Shown: piece after piece, positions 25,301 through 40,300 of the stretch | Layout: the number at the start of each line of letters is the position of its first letter | Numbering within the stretch: the first letter of the stretch is position 1 | Assembly (NCBI RefSeq): GCF_905220365.1 | Contig: NC_061126.1 | Location: 1,488,001 to 1,552,000, forward strand | Source of the DNA: Vanessa cardui | Lineage: Eukaryota > Arthropoda > Insecta > Lepidoptera > Nymphalidae | Length of the DNA: 64,000 nt | Direction of reading: 5' to 3' | Translations under genes and position numbers: made by a program | Notes under the pieces: generated by a model | The model's database searches: none | What the model was told of the DNA's origin: nothing | What the model saw: the letters and a program-made list of their open reading frames with translations, nothing else

Positions 25301-28300
25301 CAAATATTAAAATTTAGATATTATCGAAGTTTCGAGGTTTTTAATTTGGCTTCTACTTTTGATAGGGCAACATTTATATTTAAGAGTATGAACAGTGATA
25401 ACCTTATTTGTCATATTATTAAAGTTATATATACCTCAATTAAATCAAAACTTACTTAAATAGTATCTGTAAAAATATTATAAGTTTTCTGAAGATCTCA
25501 GTTTTTTACAGACTTTATATAACAATCTTATTAATCGAAAACTAACCTTAATAATGTCGCTCGATCACGCCAGTCAGCATTTCTCCTGTGCGTTCTAGCA
25601 ACTCCACTGGCAGCCAGAACTGCAAGTCCAACTACTAAGACTGCTTTGGTTCCAGGCTTGGAGTACCACATCAACTGAACTCCATATGCAGTTATTATCA
25701 CGCTCCCCACACTAAAATATTTACTTCATGAAAATATTACTATGGTAATAAAGTAAATAAAGTTTTTAATACCTACATTTTTTTAAATCTCAAAGTTATA
25801 TAACAATATTTATATCGTATACGACATTTTGGAATTAAAAAGGTTTAAATTAATAATTATTTCATCTATGTAAAATATTCTTCGAAACCAATATTTACTA
25901 ATTCTATTAGATTGTTAGCAAAAAAATTATGTGCTAAATTTTTATCAATCGGTTGTGTGGAGTTGATTTAAAATTCAGTTATAAAATGTAACTCACCCAT
26001 ACTAACTGATAAAATAATGCAACAGCTATACCGAAGCATATTAAGGGCAGTTTATACGAGATAAAAATCTAATAAGAATTAAAAGCATACCTCGGTATGT
26101 ACAAAACTCGTTCAGCGATGACAAATCCAACGGTGACAAGTAGATTGCTGGCTGGCACGAAGGGTACCACCAGCAGTAGCAAACCGATCACAGCGGGCGT
26201 GTGCCTCTGTACCTACATAAACATTCCTTATTGAAAATAAACTTTGCAAAAAACAAATAATAAAACCTCTTTCAATATTTATCCCTTATATTATATATTC
26301 TTAAAAATAATTTTAGATTTTTATATTCCATACAATTTGCTTTAATAGTTTTGTAGTTATTGCACTATACACAGTGAATTAAGTCATGTTTTCGTATAAT
26401 AAAAAAACTCTTCCACTTTACGAAATATATCGATAAAAATATCGAATGGTGTCGATAACAATATCGACAATATTCGATATATTTATCTAAATTTAAATCA
26501 ATCACCAACCGACCAATAATATCGCGTCAAATCAATTTCAAAGTTGTTTAATTTGCTTTATTATTCTTGAAGTACGAATAGGCAATAGATGCTTGGACCT
26601 TAAAAATATTTTTAGGTAAGTGTTTAGTTAATAACATATTGTCTCTTTCTGTTATCATTGATTTAACACACGAAAGAAGAAGACAATGTTTTTTCTATCA
26701 AATTAACTTCTAAATAACTTTTATATCAATACAGAGTGCAATTAAACGAAGTATTTGTCATTTCCAAATATACAAGACTCATAGGTTTATAAAAAGCAAT
26801 TAATATGGATAGAAGTATAAAATAAATATCTAGCAATTAATTTGAGCAATCTTTCCAACGTTGAGTCGAAATAGCTATGTATAATACGTCACAATGATAA
26901 AAGACCGATTTTCGATATAATCTAAAGCAATTTAACATTTAATTTACTTTGTATATGTTATAAAATATTCATAAATGTCACACAGAAATTACTTATCAAT
27001 ATAGAATCAAAGAGATCACACATCAATCATGAATCGTTATTAATGTTAGCAAATACGTAAGATAAATTACACGGCGGCTTTATTTCAATCAAAATCATTT
27101 TCATATAGGTATTTTCATTTGAACCAATAAATATTTGTACAATATACGAATTTCCATTAATACCTGATACGTAATCTACTTTTTTTTGTAAAGTTTATGG
27201 TCCTTCTTTATTTTTTGGCTATATTATGGAATACTATGTATAATGTCATACAATTTTAATTTTAAATCAAATTTTTTATGATACATTAAGAGTGAGAAAT
27301 AATCATAATAATAGTTAAAATATTAGCTATGTATCGTTTAATATAAAATGTAATCTTCCGATAGAGACTTCATCAATGTGAAGGATTGGATCTAATTCTA
27401 CGCCGTTACGATGTTAGTGTATACACTTTACACATGGCAGATTTAAATTTGATCCATGTAGATTTACTGATTTTTTTTGCTACAAAATGAGATAAATTAC
27501 ACAAATTAATCCAAGTTTTAAACTAGAATTTTAGTTAATACTAAGAGACCAGTGTCCCACAAATTATTGAAATGAAATATTTAAAAGTCAGTCATCATTT
27601 AACTTTGAGCAAAGAATGTTTGATGTATAGACCTTGAAAGAGATAGTGCTCATAACATGTTACATATCAATTGCATTAGTGAAATTAATATTGCCCATTT
27701 GGAATGTTTGTCAGAAATTAACACTTTTATGGTAATTAGAGAATTCAGCATTTAAATAAATATATGTAACATTAAATTAACGAATACAATTATTATCATT
27801 TGTAATATTGTAAAGGATACGATTTGTGATTTAATTGAAATGACTTTTTCACATTTAACATTATTAACCAAATTGGTTACGACTCTGTACAGGCTTACTT
27901 CCTCCTCATTAATTAATCTACCGCCAAATATCAGTAATCTGTACGCTTAGTGGGTTTGAAATTGAAGGGTTTAAATGGGACTGAACCAGTGTAATTACTT
28001 GTAGATAGGGGCTTAGATTCCATAGTTGGAAGAGTTATGACATTGTAAGGTCCTTCACTTCTTGCAGAAGCAATATCTTAGCAAAGTTGACCTTACATTT
28101 ATAATATAAATATATGAAATTATTATATCTTACCTCTAAATCAGTAATACACCTATAGCACAAAAGCATCAAGGCACCAAAGGCAGCACACGTGATAAAG
28201 TTCCTCGGATCCCAACCACTGGTGATGAGGGGCACTGAACCCATTTGCCAATCATGACTAAGGGTCCAAGGGCAGATGAGGAGCCACCAGTTAAAAGCAG

Positions 28301-31300
28301 CCAAATAGCAAAACGTCATCAATCTGAAACAAAAATTACATTTAACTATTAACATATCCGTAAGCGTAATTTCGGACGACCCGCTGGTCTGATAACATTC
28401 GCAGGATCGCCGGCAGATGGTGGATGAAAAGCAGAGGAACGAGCAACGTGGCGCGCTCTTGGGGCTATGTTCAGCAGTGGACAGCAATAGACCGATGATT
28501 AACACATTGTTTAATGATACCTTACCCATAATTTTTGGGATGTTGGTCTAATTCAAAGTAAATAATATGACTTTTTCTAACCACTAATTGCGTTATCCGC
28601 TGCCATTGACCATCCTATTGGTACATTTATATTGATTGAATAAGTATTGTGAAACAAATTCGAAATTTAAAAAAAAGAATACTCAATGATTTTGAATTCG
28701 TATTCAAAGTCATTGGGGCACGAGTTAAAGTTTAGCCAAGGACTAACAATAGAAAACAAATTAGAACCGAGTTAGAAGTTGGCAACGATACAATAGAACG
28801 TAAATTAATGTCAAGTGAAGCAGGGTGAAGTTTACAATGGCGTATAAATTATGAAGTCGTTCGGTTTAGAATATTAGAAGAACTTTGATAACTTTTCGTA
28901 GCTAATTTTGTTTGTTTTTAACGTAATTTTATTTGAGTTCTTGATTAGAAAGTTTTGCTAATTATAATAAATGACGATCATTTTGATGTAAGATTATTAT
29001 CACAAGTTTTTTTTTGTTATTTTAAGACGATAAATTATTTAAATTGCATCTCAATTTATGTTCAATTTTAATTGCCTTTTGAGAATAAATCCGAAGTAGC
29101 TAAATTCATACATGTTACGGTTTTCACATGCATAAAAATTGGAGGAGATTTTGGTTGGATACTCAACAAGTTCAAGTACGAAGCGGTAGTTCGAAGAATT
29201 AATTACTAAAATATATTTGATATTTGAGTATTTTGGTATAAAAAATACTGTAGGTTATTTTTTGATACGAAATGTATCATTCAAAATCTAAAGTCGAAAG
29301 ATTTAATAAAATTATAAGTTAGTATCGGTTCGGAATATATTCGGTATTTCATTCTAATATTAAAACGTTTCATAAATTAATTAAGTTATTAATTTAAAAT
29401 CTTATATAGTTTCATAAATTTCAACAAATGCTGACTTCATCGTATATAGGTCTCTTGTGTACCACATTTAATATATTATTGGTTAATGAATATAAATAAC
29501 AAGATGAAAGGGCCCAATGGTTAGGATGCGTGCACCTTAACCGATGATTGCGGGTTCAAATCCAGGGAAGCACCACTATATGTACTTAATTTGTGTTTAT
29601 AATTCATCTTGTGCTCGGCGGTGAAGGAATACATCGTAAAGAAACCTGCATGTGCCTAATTTTATCATAAAATAGATTTCATTGATCAACATTCGTGTAA
29701 ATATAGAAGCCGCGATGGCTAAGAGTATAAACGCGTGAATGAACCTTAATGATTGCGGATTCAAACAGAATTTTTATTTCCTTCATTTTTATATGTAATT
29801 TATCTCGTTCTTAACATTGACCTACATGTTTCTAAATTCAATGACTTCCTGCCACTACCACGAACTCAAATATGAGAAACGTAATGCTCTTCAAACCTTC
29901 CCCTTAGGGAGAAGAAACCTTAGGTCACGGATAAATATAGTCTTTATGTCTATAACAATACCTCGAAATATCACAAAATACACGAGACTAAAAAAAACAT
30001 CCAAATTGAGTACCATATATGTAAACAAAATTTAAAAACAATAAACAATGTTTTCTAAGTAAAAATAAAAATTTCCAAAGATATTTGTTTAAATTATATT
30101 TCTATGTAGACAGGAGATACAACCAACTACGCTAACAAGCTGGTTCCGGCACAACCTCGTCTAGTATTACAAGTTCCGTGAATAAAACTTGAGCGCTTCC
30201 ATCGTTAGTATTGTATGAATTACAGACTTTATAATAAAATACTGATTTAAAGTTAAAGTCTAGACTTATCAATTATTATATCAAATTTCCTACTCCGAGT
30301 TTTGTATATAATAATAATTATACGAATGTGAATCACTTCCTCAGAAGTGTATGTAAATAATATTCCAATTTCAAATATGTATACATATTTATTTGAAATT
30401 GGAATACACGTTATCTGGTGTACTGAAAACGTACGTACGTACGTAACGTGTGAACGAAATTTCATGAAATCAGTTACAAATTTTGGACGAAAGAACAACA
30501 AAGCGAAGCAGTCTATTCTCTAAGATGGTATATCATACCATAACTAATTAATTATTATATCATTTAAATAAAACACGTTATCTCGAATTAAAGTTTACCC
30601 TTATAATATTGTAAGTCAAATATAAATTGATCAGAGCATGATTCATATTTTAACTTAGAACAACTACTTTAAAATGAAATAAATAAATATTGGACATCAC
30701 ATATATTACTCTGATCCCAATGTAAGTACCTAAAGCACTTGTGTTATGGAATATCAGAAGTAACGACGGTATCACAAATACCCACTTTGTCTACATCGAT
30801 TCAGCCAGAAATCGAACCCGGACCTCAAAGTGACGTACCCATAAGAACCGGTGTACACACTACTCGACCACAGAGGTCGTCAAACCATGTAAACTATGAT
30901 AGATAAGTTTTAATGTTTAAATAAATATATACATAGAGCGAAAAAAATACTTATTAAGAAATTTTGTAAAGTATTAAAACGATTTCAAATAATTTTAAAG
31001 TTCGCGTGGCCTTTGATTAACTAACTATGAATAATTTAACGTACGTAGATTAGGCAAAACAAAGCCGTTGGCTGCGTTTAATATGGTATAACTTGGATTA
31101 AACCAAAAAAGTACTGCATTCATTTGTTATTTTTACAAACTTTAAAGTCAGCCTTATAGCAAGGCAATAAGATTGCAGATCATGAGGTCCCGGATTCGGA
31201 TCTTATGACAAACCAAAACAGTAATTGGAATTGTTGCCCATTCTACTAAACATTCTACATAATTCTCAATCGCCTTAGTTATTTTAATATATATTTTATG

Positions 31301-34300
31301 CAAAGCATATGTTATGTGGTGTACACTACCCATAAATAGTAGAACATTTGTTAAGATAATTTTGAAAGGTATTTTTTTTGTTTTGATATTGTATCTAATG
31401 TTGGTATATGATGTTTATCACTGGTGACCGGAGGAAGGCTGGTTCGTTTTTTACCCAGAGGATTGGAATTGCGATTCAACGGGGAAATGCTGCTAGCATT
31501 CTTGCCACCATTCCACGCGGTCAAGATTTATATAGTAACTAGTTTTAGTTCATATTTGTATATATTTAAGCATTTAATGTTATTAATTCTTATTTTAATA
31601 AATATTGGTTGAAAAACTTAAAAATATAATAGCAGAAGTTCTTGATTTTTACTACTTCAACTCAATAATTATTCTAAATGACTTATTCTAATATGACCTT
31701 ACCTGACGAAGAAACTTGGATGGAACGCAGCAGGGTTATCTTGTGGTGAGAATGTGGGCCAGGTTCCTTGCAGCAGCGCGAGGCGAAGGCATATCAGTAA
31801 AGATAAAGAGACCAGAACCTTAGTCGTCCTCACTGACAGCCCAGTGCACTTCTTCTCAATCTTCAAGGAACAAAGTGACCTGAATAGAAATATATTTCAT
31901 TATAATTGCATAGTGTTATACTAGTTACCTAATAAATTTATATGTTGGTTGGATTGCTAATATATCCAAAATGATTCACTCTTCACGATTACACGATACG
32001 ATTCACTATGAATGAAAAAATGTATTTCAAATAAATAATTAATATATTGTACTATAGGACTGAGGATACATTTAGCTTTGTCGCTAAAATAGAAAAAAAC
32101 AATTGTTGCATACAAAAATTAAAAAATAAATACAGTCCCTCTACTAAGGCCTCGCCCGCTGTTACGTTGACCACATCTTAGGAAGATGAAGAGAAGATAC
32201 ATTTGTTAATGTTCATTATTGAACCTGCCAATCTTCGACTGGTATTTACGAGTTATATCTACTGGACTCTTGAGCTTATGCAGAGGCAGAGTAGGATAAT
32301 AATGTTTTATTTAATCTATTATAAACGACTTCAATAGCAAAAGAATAATTTAAATATTTCAAAGGTGTGTTCAGTGATAAATATACCTGTTATTCGATTT
32401 TAATTATTATTTTTTGACATAAAGTTATCTTTGTAGTAATTGCATGTATAAGTAGATAGTTTGTAGTCAAATTTTGGTAAGATCATATGAAGATGGCTTT
32501 ATAGAGTTCAAAATTCTTAGTTCTTGGTACTAAGGATTTTGAACTAGTAACTAATAAAATAGCTGTTGTAGTCGCATATCTTTTTTTATTTTATAGGTTG
32601 ACGAACGAGCATTGTTATGTCCCTTGTATCTGTAGTTACACTGGTTCACTCACCCTTCAAACCAGAACACAACAATACTGAGTACTGTTGTTTGGCGGTA
32701 GAATAACTGCTGAGTGTGTGGTACTTACCCAGACGGGTTTGCACAAAGCCCTACCACCAAGAATATCGTCACTAGGACATCCATATATATTATGTTTTGT
32801 TAATAATAGTAACACTATAATTTTACATGGAATAACAGCTTACCTTATTCAACAAAAAACTAAACATTAATTTATCTCATAAAATGCTGATTCAAAAATG
32901 CCCTTAAGAGTCCACTTAAAAATGTTACGAAAATTACGATGCAACAGCACTTAAGCTTTAGCCACTCTGTGTCGCCAATTAACCTGCATCTGGAAACCTG
33001 TAGATTTTTTTTACAAATGATCCATCTCTTCAATTTCAAGTGCATATCCCACTATCCCTGAATTCTTACATCTTAAAAACTTTATTTACTATTCATATTC
33101 CCAACAGTTTACCTAATATTCGTACGATTTATTGAAAGTGACGTCATGTACGATCATGATACTCCAAAAAACTATTCCCTATACTGGCGAAGTTTCACCA
33201 ACCAAGGGATCTCAAATCTTCTCCAAGCATAATTTAACTTCCTCATACTTCAAAGAGAGCTGTACTATACAGTATACGCCATGTTTGAAATTATTTAAGA
33301 AAGACAGACGAACAAAAGGGCCAACTAATTATAACTGATTCGCTCCGCCCATAGACGCCAACTCTCCGGAAGAAGTATAAACCCCTCCTTACAATCAAAG
33401 ATCAAAGATGCTATATCCCTTTTGTCAGTGAATACACTAGCGCACTGATCCTTCAAGCCGGAAATCATCTAAATAAAATATTAAGTGAGGTAGAATTATT
33501 ATTGGGTGGGAATATATATCGAGATGATCCGTAATAATTATATTGCTACACGTTTTTAATGTTGTTGAATTATTTAAAGAGAAAAAAAATATATTTTTCA
33601 ATATCATGTCAGGCAACATTTTTTTAACTTAAATATAGACTTGTTCTCGTGTTTTTTTTTAAGAAATTTGCAATATTTACTTTTGCTATTGCGTTATATA
33701 TATCTCTCTTTCTCTCTCTCTGCGCCTATGTGTGTGTAACTGTGTGTGTTCTTGTGTTTACTTCGAATTAAATAATCTTCAATTTTATTCCGTAAGCATA
33801 GAAAATTATGTCTTGAACATCATTGGGTGCAATATGTATAATAAATAAAAATATAAAAATAAATATAACATAAGAAGTTACACTTCTTTGCTTCTGGTAA
33901 CCTACTTTTCTATTTATACTAATATTGGAACTTTATATGTCTGTTCGTCTATTTGTCAATTGCTCTTACACGGCTGAACCAATCAGCCAATTTCGATAAA
34001 ATGTTATGAAGCAATTTTAAATTTTATGGAAGAATATAGGGTACTTATTTTTGTCCAACTAACCCTTAAAATGAGCGAAGTCGCAAGCAACAACATATTA
34101 ATAAGAAATAATATGCTACGAAGTTTGTAATAAATACCAGAAATAGTTTTCGTAGAACTGAATAAATTCTCGTGAAATTTGAATCCTGTTCTAACTATGT
34201 ACGAAACCTAACCATATTTTTCGGGTTCATACATCATTTAAATTATGAAATATTTATTCCATTTTAGTTTTGCAATAGGAAATCGTACAGATTACGGTAT

Positions 34301-37300
34301 TTTTTAGAGAATTTATTAAGTTTACTCTATGGTAGGTCTTTGTTCAAGCCCGTCTGGGTAGGTGCCACCCACTAATGGGATATTCTTCCACCAAACAACA
34401 GTATTTGGTATTGTTGTATTGGTTTAAAGAGTGAGTGAGTCAGTGTAACTACAGGCACAAGGGAAATAACATCTTAGTTCCCAATGTTGGTGGCGCATTG
34501 GCGATGTAAGGAATGGGTAATATTTCTTACTGCGCCATTGTCTACAGTGACCACTCACTATCAGGTGGATATGGACCACCTCTCTCTCTCTATGGCTCGT
34601 CTGCCACCTAAGGCATAAAAATGTACTAATTTAACGGTAATGTTCTGCTATTTATCAAATATATCAATTTTTTTGGGGACAATATTTTAAAAGGACATAC
34701 AAATTATTTTTGAAATTTAAGCATTTCTTAAACACCCAATGCGCCCCTAACATTGTCAAGTTTGGTCCTTCGCACCTGTAAATACACATACACAGGCACA
34801 AACACACACACACACACATATACAAATGGATAAAGGACGGTAGATGAAGAAAACAAACTAACAGAATTATACACGAGATTTTTAACTCCTTTTTTTGGGA
34901 GTTTTCTATCTTGCAACACCATTTTTAGGTTTCAGTTGATGCGAGGAATGTTATTATTTTAAACAAAATCTACGTCTAAGAACGGTAGATAACACAATTC
35001 CCAGACATATAGTCTGGGAATTGGGTTGTCTGATGACATTACAAATACAGAAACTAAATAATACATACTAATATTGTAAATGCGTAAGTGTCTGTCTCTG
35101 TCTCGCGTACACACCAAACTACTGGATCGATTTAAATGAAATTTCGTATACAAATGCTCTAGAGCCTTAGAAAATACATAGATTACTTTTAATTTGGAAA
35201 AAATTGTTGTAAACAAAGAGGTCTTACATCAATATAATATTTCGAGTTAATTTGTAAATATATTTTATTATACATATTTTCTCCGCGAGCAAAGTCGAGG
35301 GTAACCGCTGTATTCTATAAACTTTACAACAACAACAGCCTATAAATTCCCACTGCTGGGCTAAAGGCCTCCTCTCCCTTTGAGGACAAGGTTTGGAACA
35401 TATTCCACCACGCTGTTCTAATGCGGGTTGGTGAAATACACATGTGGCAGAATTTCTATGAAATTTGTCACATGCAGGTGTCCTCACGATGTTTTCCTTC
35501 ACCGCTGAGCACGAGATGAATTATAAAGACAAATTAAGCACATGAATCAGCGGTGCTTGCCTGGGTTTGAACTCGCAATCATCGGTTAAGATGCACGTGT
35601 TCTAACCACTGGGCCATCTCGACTCAAAATAAACTTTACACTAGTATTATATAAAAAGTCGTAAATACATCGTACTTTAATTCTGAAAGTAATTTACTTC
35701 ATAATACGAGTAAGAAATTAGGTCTGAAGTTAAAAGAAAAATATGAAACACTAAAGTAATACTGAACACATTACAGTATCAATTGTTATCTGAAATATGA
35801 TCTATGATATTGTTTCTCTTACTTTAATTACACTTACCGCTCGAAACGTTCGCTGGCAATAATGTTAGTAAAATATTACTCAGACTTAGCACTAAAGACA
35901 CAGTATTATCTCTAAACAACTGTATTTCTACAATTCCACGACCTCCACTTCGAGGTTCGATTCCTGGCCCAGTCGATGTAGATTACCACTAGTTTTCTAT
36001 GTCGTCTTAGGTATGGGTGTTCGTGGTACCATGATTACTTTTGATTTTCCATAACAAAATACTTTAGCTACTTACATTGGGATCAGAGTAAATTATGTGA
36101 TGTTGTCTCATATTTATTTATTATTATTATGATTTATAAAAATGGTATTTTTTAAGAAAAATTATGATAGACGTGAACTTATTAATTTAATGATCATTAT
36201 AAAATGTAGATATAACAATTGATGCCTAAGTGAGTCAGTGTATTGTATAAAAAGAGACATCTTAGATCTTTTGACGTTTGGTTCAGATGGCTCAATTAAT
36301 CTGTGTTTAATTTAGAAAATTAACAATTTCGCATAATGTTTTTCAGATTAAACAATCGAACTGTAAATTCTAATCATAATTATTAACTCTGTACTAATTG
36401 TAATGCAAACGTTTAGCTAATATAATTCGATTTCTGTGAATTGTACAAACTTGTTTGAAATCCGTCAATCCAGCCTAATTACAGTTCGACCTAACGATAA
36501 TCGAAGATCGAAAATGATCCATCAAAGCCTTCAATTAACATCGAATTAAATTTTATCTTTCTTTTAGATAATATCGAAAAGAAAGATGTGTCTTAATTCG
36601 ATTCGTTCAATTAAACAAATATGTAGTATCAAATAATTATTTGAGATACGGCTTTTTATTTTACTTCGTTATTTCTAACAGCCTGTATATGACTCTTTCA
36701 GCATTTTTTTGGTAAAAGTAAGCTAACAATTTGAAATTCACACTACTAAATTGTTTATGTATCGTTTTGACACTATAATTATTTCATCAGATTCCTTTCA
36801 CGAACTACGTGCACTTGTTGGTAGAGCCTTGTTTGTGCAAGCCCGTGGTGAGGCAACATCTACTGATTAGTGGATCTGGAAAACAGCTATTGTTGTGATC
36901 CGGTTTAAAGGTCATAATATCTTACTTGCCAAGGTTGAGGCTCATTAATGATGTCAGTTAGCAGATGTTAACTACGCTTTTTAACCGACTTAAATAAAAG
37001 AGGTTCTCAATTCGACTGAATTTTTTTAGGTACTAAGTAAGTAGTTTAATATTTTTCACGTTACTTTACTTAGGAAAACTCTAAAAAATATTTTGATCCA
37101 TGCTTCTTCTTGCGTTGTAAACTCATAGATCGTACCCACATATTAATGTGTAGAAAAAATTAGTTGATTATTGTTAGTTGATATTGCATATTAATTCGCT
37201 ATGTAATAGTGTAAGTAATAGTGTTTTTTGGAGTCGTTTTTTTTTCTTAAATTTTTTGTTAATTTACTGTCCGTATAGTATGAGATTAAAATATATTCTT

Positions 37301-40300
37301 TCTTAAATGAGGAGTCGAGATGGCCCAGTGGTTATAACGCGTGCATCTTAACCGATGATTGCGGGTTCAAACACAGGCATGCATGCCTGTGTTTGCCGCT
37401 GATTCATGTGCTTAATTTGTCTTTATAATTCATCTCGTGCACAAATTTCATAGAAATTCTGCCACATGTGTATTCCACCAACCCGCATTGGAATAGCGTG
37501 GTGGAATATGTTCCAAAACCTTCTCCTCAAAGGGAGAGGAGACCTTAAGCCCAGCAGTGGGAATTTACAGGCTGCTGTTGTTTCTTAAATATCATCTGTG
37601 TTTTCATAGCTAACCGTTACCTAATAATCAAAAGTCATTAATCAATATTATGAACGAATCGTACGTGTGTATAACACCAGAACTGAATTACCGGTAGCGT
37701 GACGTGACACGCTTAATAAATTATTTCAAACTTAATGAGACAATTCCATCTCGAGCCCCTCGTTATGTAATTTAGTGCTCAGTATCAATAATGAGGAAAA
37801 TTTTATTACATTTAAATTTCGAAGTAATTATGTTCGACGTACAAGCCAGGTTCATATTTTATAATATTAACCGTCTTAAGTACCTTGTCACATTCATAAT
37901 TCATAAATTACATTCCGAATGTGCGAAGCATACTTTATGTAATTACATTACATGAACTTTTGAAACGTAAAATCAATATACAAGTACCAACGATTCATAA
38001 TTACGATTCTAGTGAAAAATTCAGTTAAACAACTTATTTAAGTAAAGTAAGTAAAATATCTTTCAACGTATTTTATATACGCTAAGCTTAGACTACTGAA
38101 ATGTGTAATTTAAATAGTTGTTCTTATCTTATTCTTGTTCTTATCCATGACGTTCACATTCGTTACGAAGAGATTTTATTATTGATAAATTCTTAAAAAA
38201 AGGAATTCTATTCTAAAATTAAAATGGGAAGGATTAAAAAAAACAAATAATGTTCGTTTTTCAAAAAAAGAAAATCACACTGATCAGCTCCGCGGGAATC
38301 CGTTACAACTTAATTGGCATAACACGATACGACGCGAACCGAGGTTCGAGTTACAACATATTTTTTATTAACATTCACAGTTCAATAGCGAGCAAATTGG
38401 CCATTTCGTAATAATAAATGGTTTCATTACCCATATGGTGCCACAGTAAGAAATATAAAGCAATTATGAGCATTAAAACCAATACAGAGAAACACAATGT
38501 ATTGCTGTTTGGTGGCTCAATAGCTGTTGAGTGGGTGACCCATCCAGGTGAACCTGTTGAGCCCTATTACCGCTATAAGTGGAAGATCTCACCAATAGAT
38601 ATAGAAATTGAAATCCTATTAGTACAATATTAACTACTTGCGTTTATATTTTCGTAAACTAGTACTAAAACAGCAAAACTTATTTGTAACAAACTTCGGA
38701 TGTGGAATAATTAAACGTATCTGCCCTTAGTATAAATGCTGTAATAATATGCTTAAAAAAAAACTTCTAATATATCATATATATAGGCTAAGTTCGTTAA
38801 CAGTGTTAGTAATCAATTTTTAATTATCATACCATTTATTTTTTATTTTAATTTATTAATATCGTTTTGATGTATGAAAAAAATAAACACAAGCCCATTT
38901 ACACTACGTTACGTCTACGATATGACGTTGATTTTAAATGAAGAGAAATATCAAAATCAATCAATCAAATCAAAATATACTTTATTCAAGTGGGCTTTTT
39001 CTTCAAGCACTTTTGAATCGTCATAAAACAATTAAGTGAAGCTACCACCAAAAGTACAGTCATGTTAGTTAATACAATTATTTACCAAAGAATGTTTGCT
39101 TTCACAGAATGGCGGGCAATTAACTCTACGTAAGGGGAATCGCCCCTTCTATAGTAATTAAATATACATACCTCTTTACAAGTGGCCAACATCTGTAAAA
39201 GTCAATCGCTAGATTGAGCAGTAGTATAGTGACTCCAGTTTCCTTGGCCAGCATACTCAGAGCTCCGAGGACGACGCTGAGCCAGACACACTTCTTATTG
39301 CTTGTAGGCCTATAAATATATTACATTTTACATTGCGAATAAATTATATTGAGAATATATGTTTAAGTACATTCTGTCTTAGTACTGATATTCGTAATTT
39401 ATATATTTCTTTTGTCTATAATGATAAAGAGATAAACAAAAGAAAAATAAATTTGTATTTATTAGTTATTTATTCCTTTGATTCGCTTTAAATCATATTA
39501 AAGATGAATACATTAATATACATTTTTATATTAAAAATAAATGTATTTTTTTAATATTTTGCTGCTCGAATAACTGAAATGTAACAAATTAAATAACCTT
39601 AATTTGTTTTTAAAAACAATACATAAATTTGTATTTTTTGCTATTGTTGATCACCTCAATAAACCTATGAAGAGGTCCGCTAGAAGCTTCAACCTTTTTA
39701 GTAATTTGCATATAATATTTGATATAAAACAATTTTTTTCTTGGCTCAAAAGTATTTTATGTGTTTAACAAACACTGACTTTGTCGTGAACAGTTTCGCG
39801 AATACCATCTACAACAGACTAGAAATCCATAATTTTAGAAAGACTTATCATACGAGTGACATACAACAAACGTAGTTTGAAGGCTAACAAAAAGTTACAA
39901 GATTAAAGTCAATTTAAATTTGGAAGATCATTAATATTTAATCTGGAAATAAATTAAAAAAAAAATCGAAATAGAATACCGTCAACAAAGAATACGTATA
40001 TTATCTGGATATGACTATTTGAGGACAAAATAAAGAAATTATACCCTGGAGGGTTCCGCCTACGCGACTGTGGACTGAAAAAAACTACTATAATAGGTTT
40101 GAATGGGTACTGCAAAATGTTAGTCATTGTCAGGTGAACTAACAAATATTAATCTATACTAATACTACAAATGTGAAAGTAACTTTGTCCGTCTGTATGT
40201 CGCACTTTCACGACCAAACCAATTAACCGAATTTGATGAAATATGGCCCAGTGGTAAGAACGCGTGCATCTTAACCGATGATTGCGGGTTCAAACCCAGG

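Noticed and set aside
28035..28529. 164-codon minus-strand frame taken as a single gene
   Set aside because: Only 28134-28323 is conserved TMTC sequence bounded by splice sites; the rest is intron read-through.
35224..35502. Frames reading KPACDKFHRNSATCVFHQPA, also at 9986, 55420 and 59291
   Set aside because: All are translations of the tRNA-derived SINE body.
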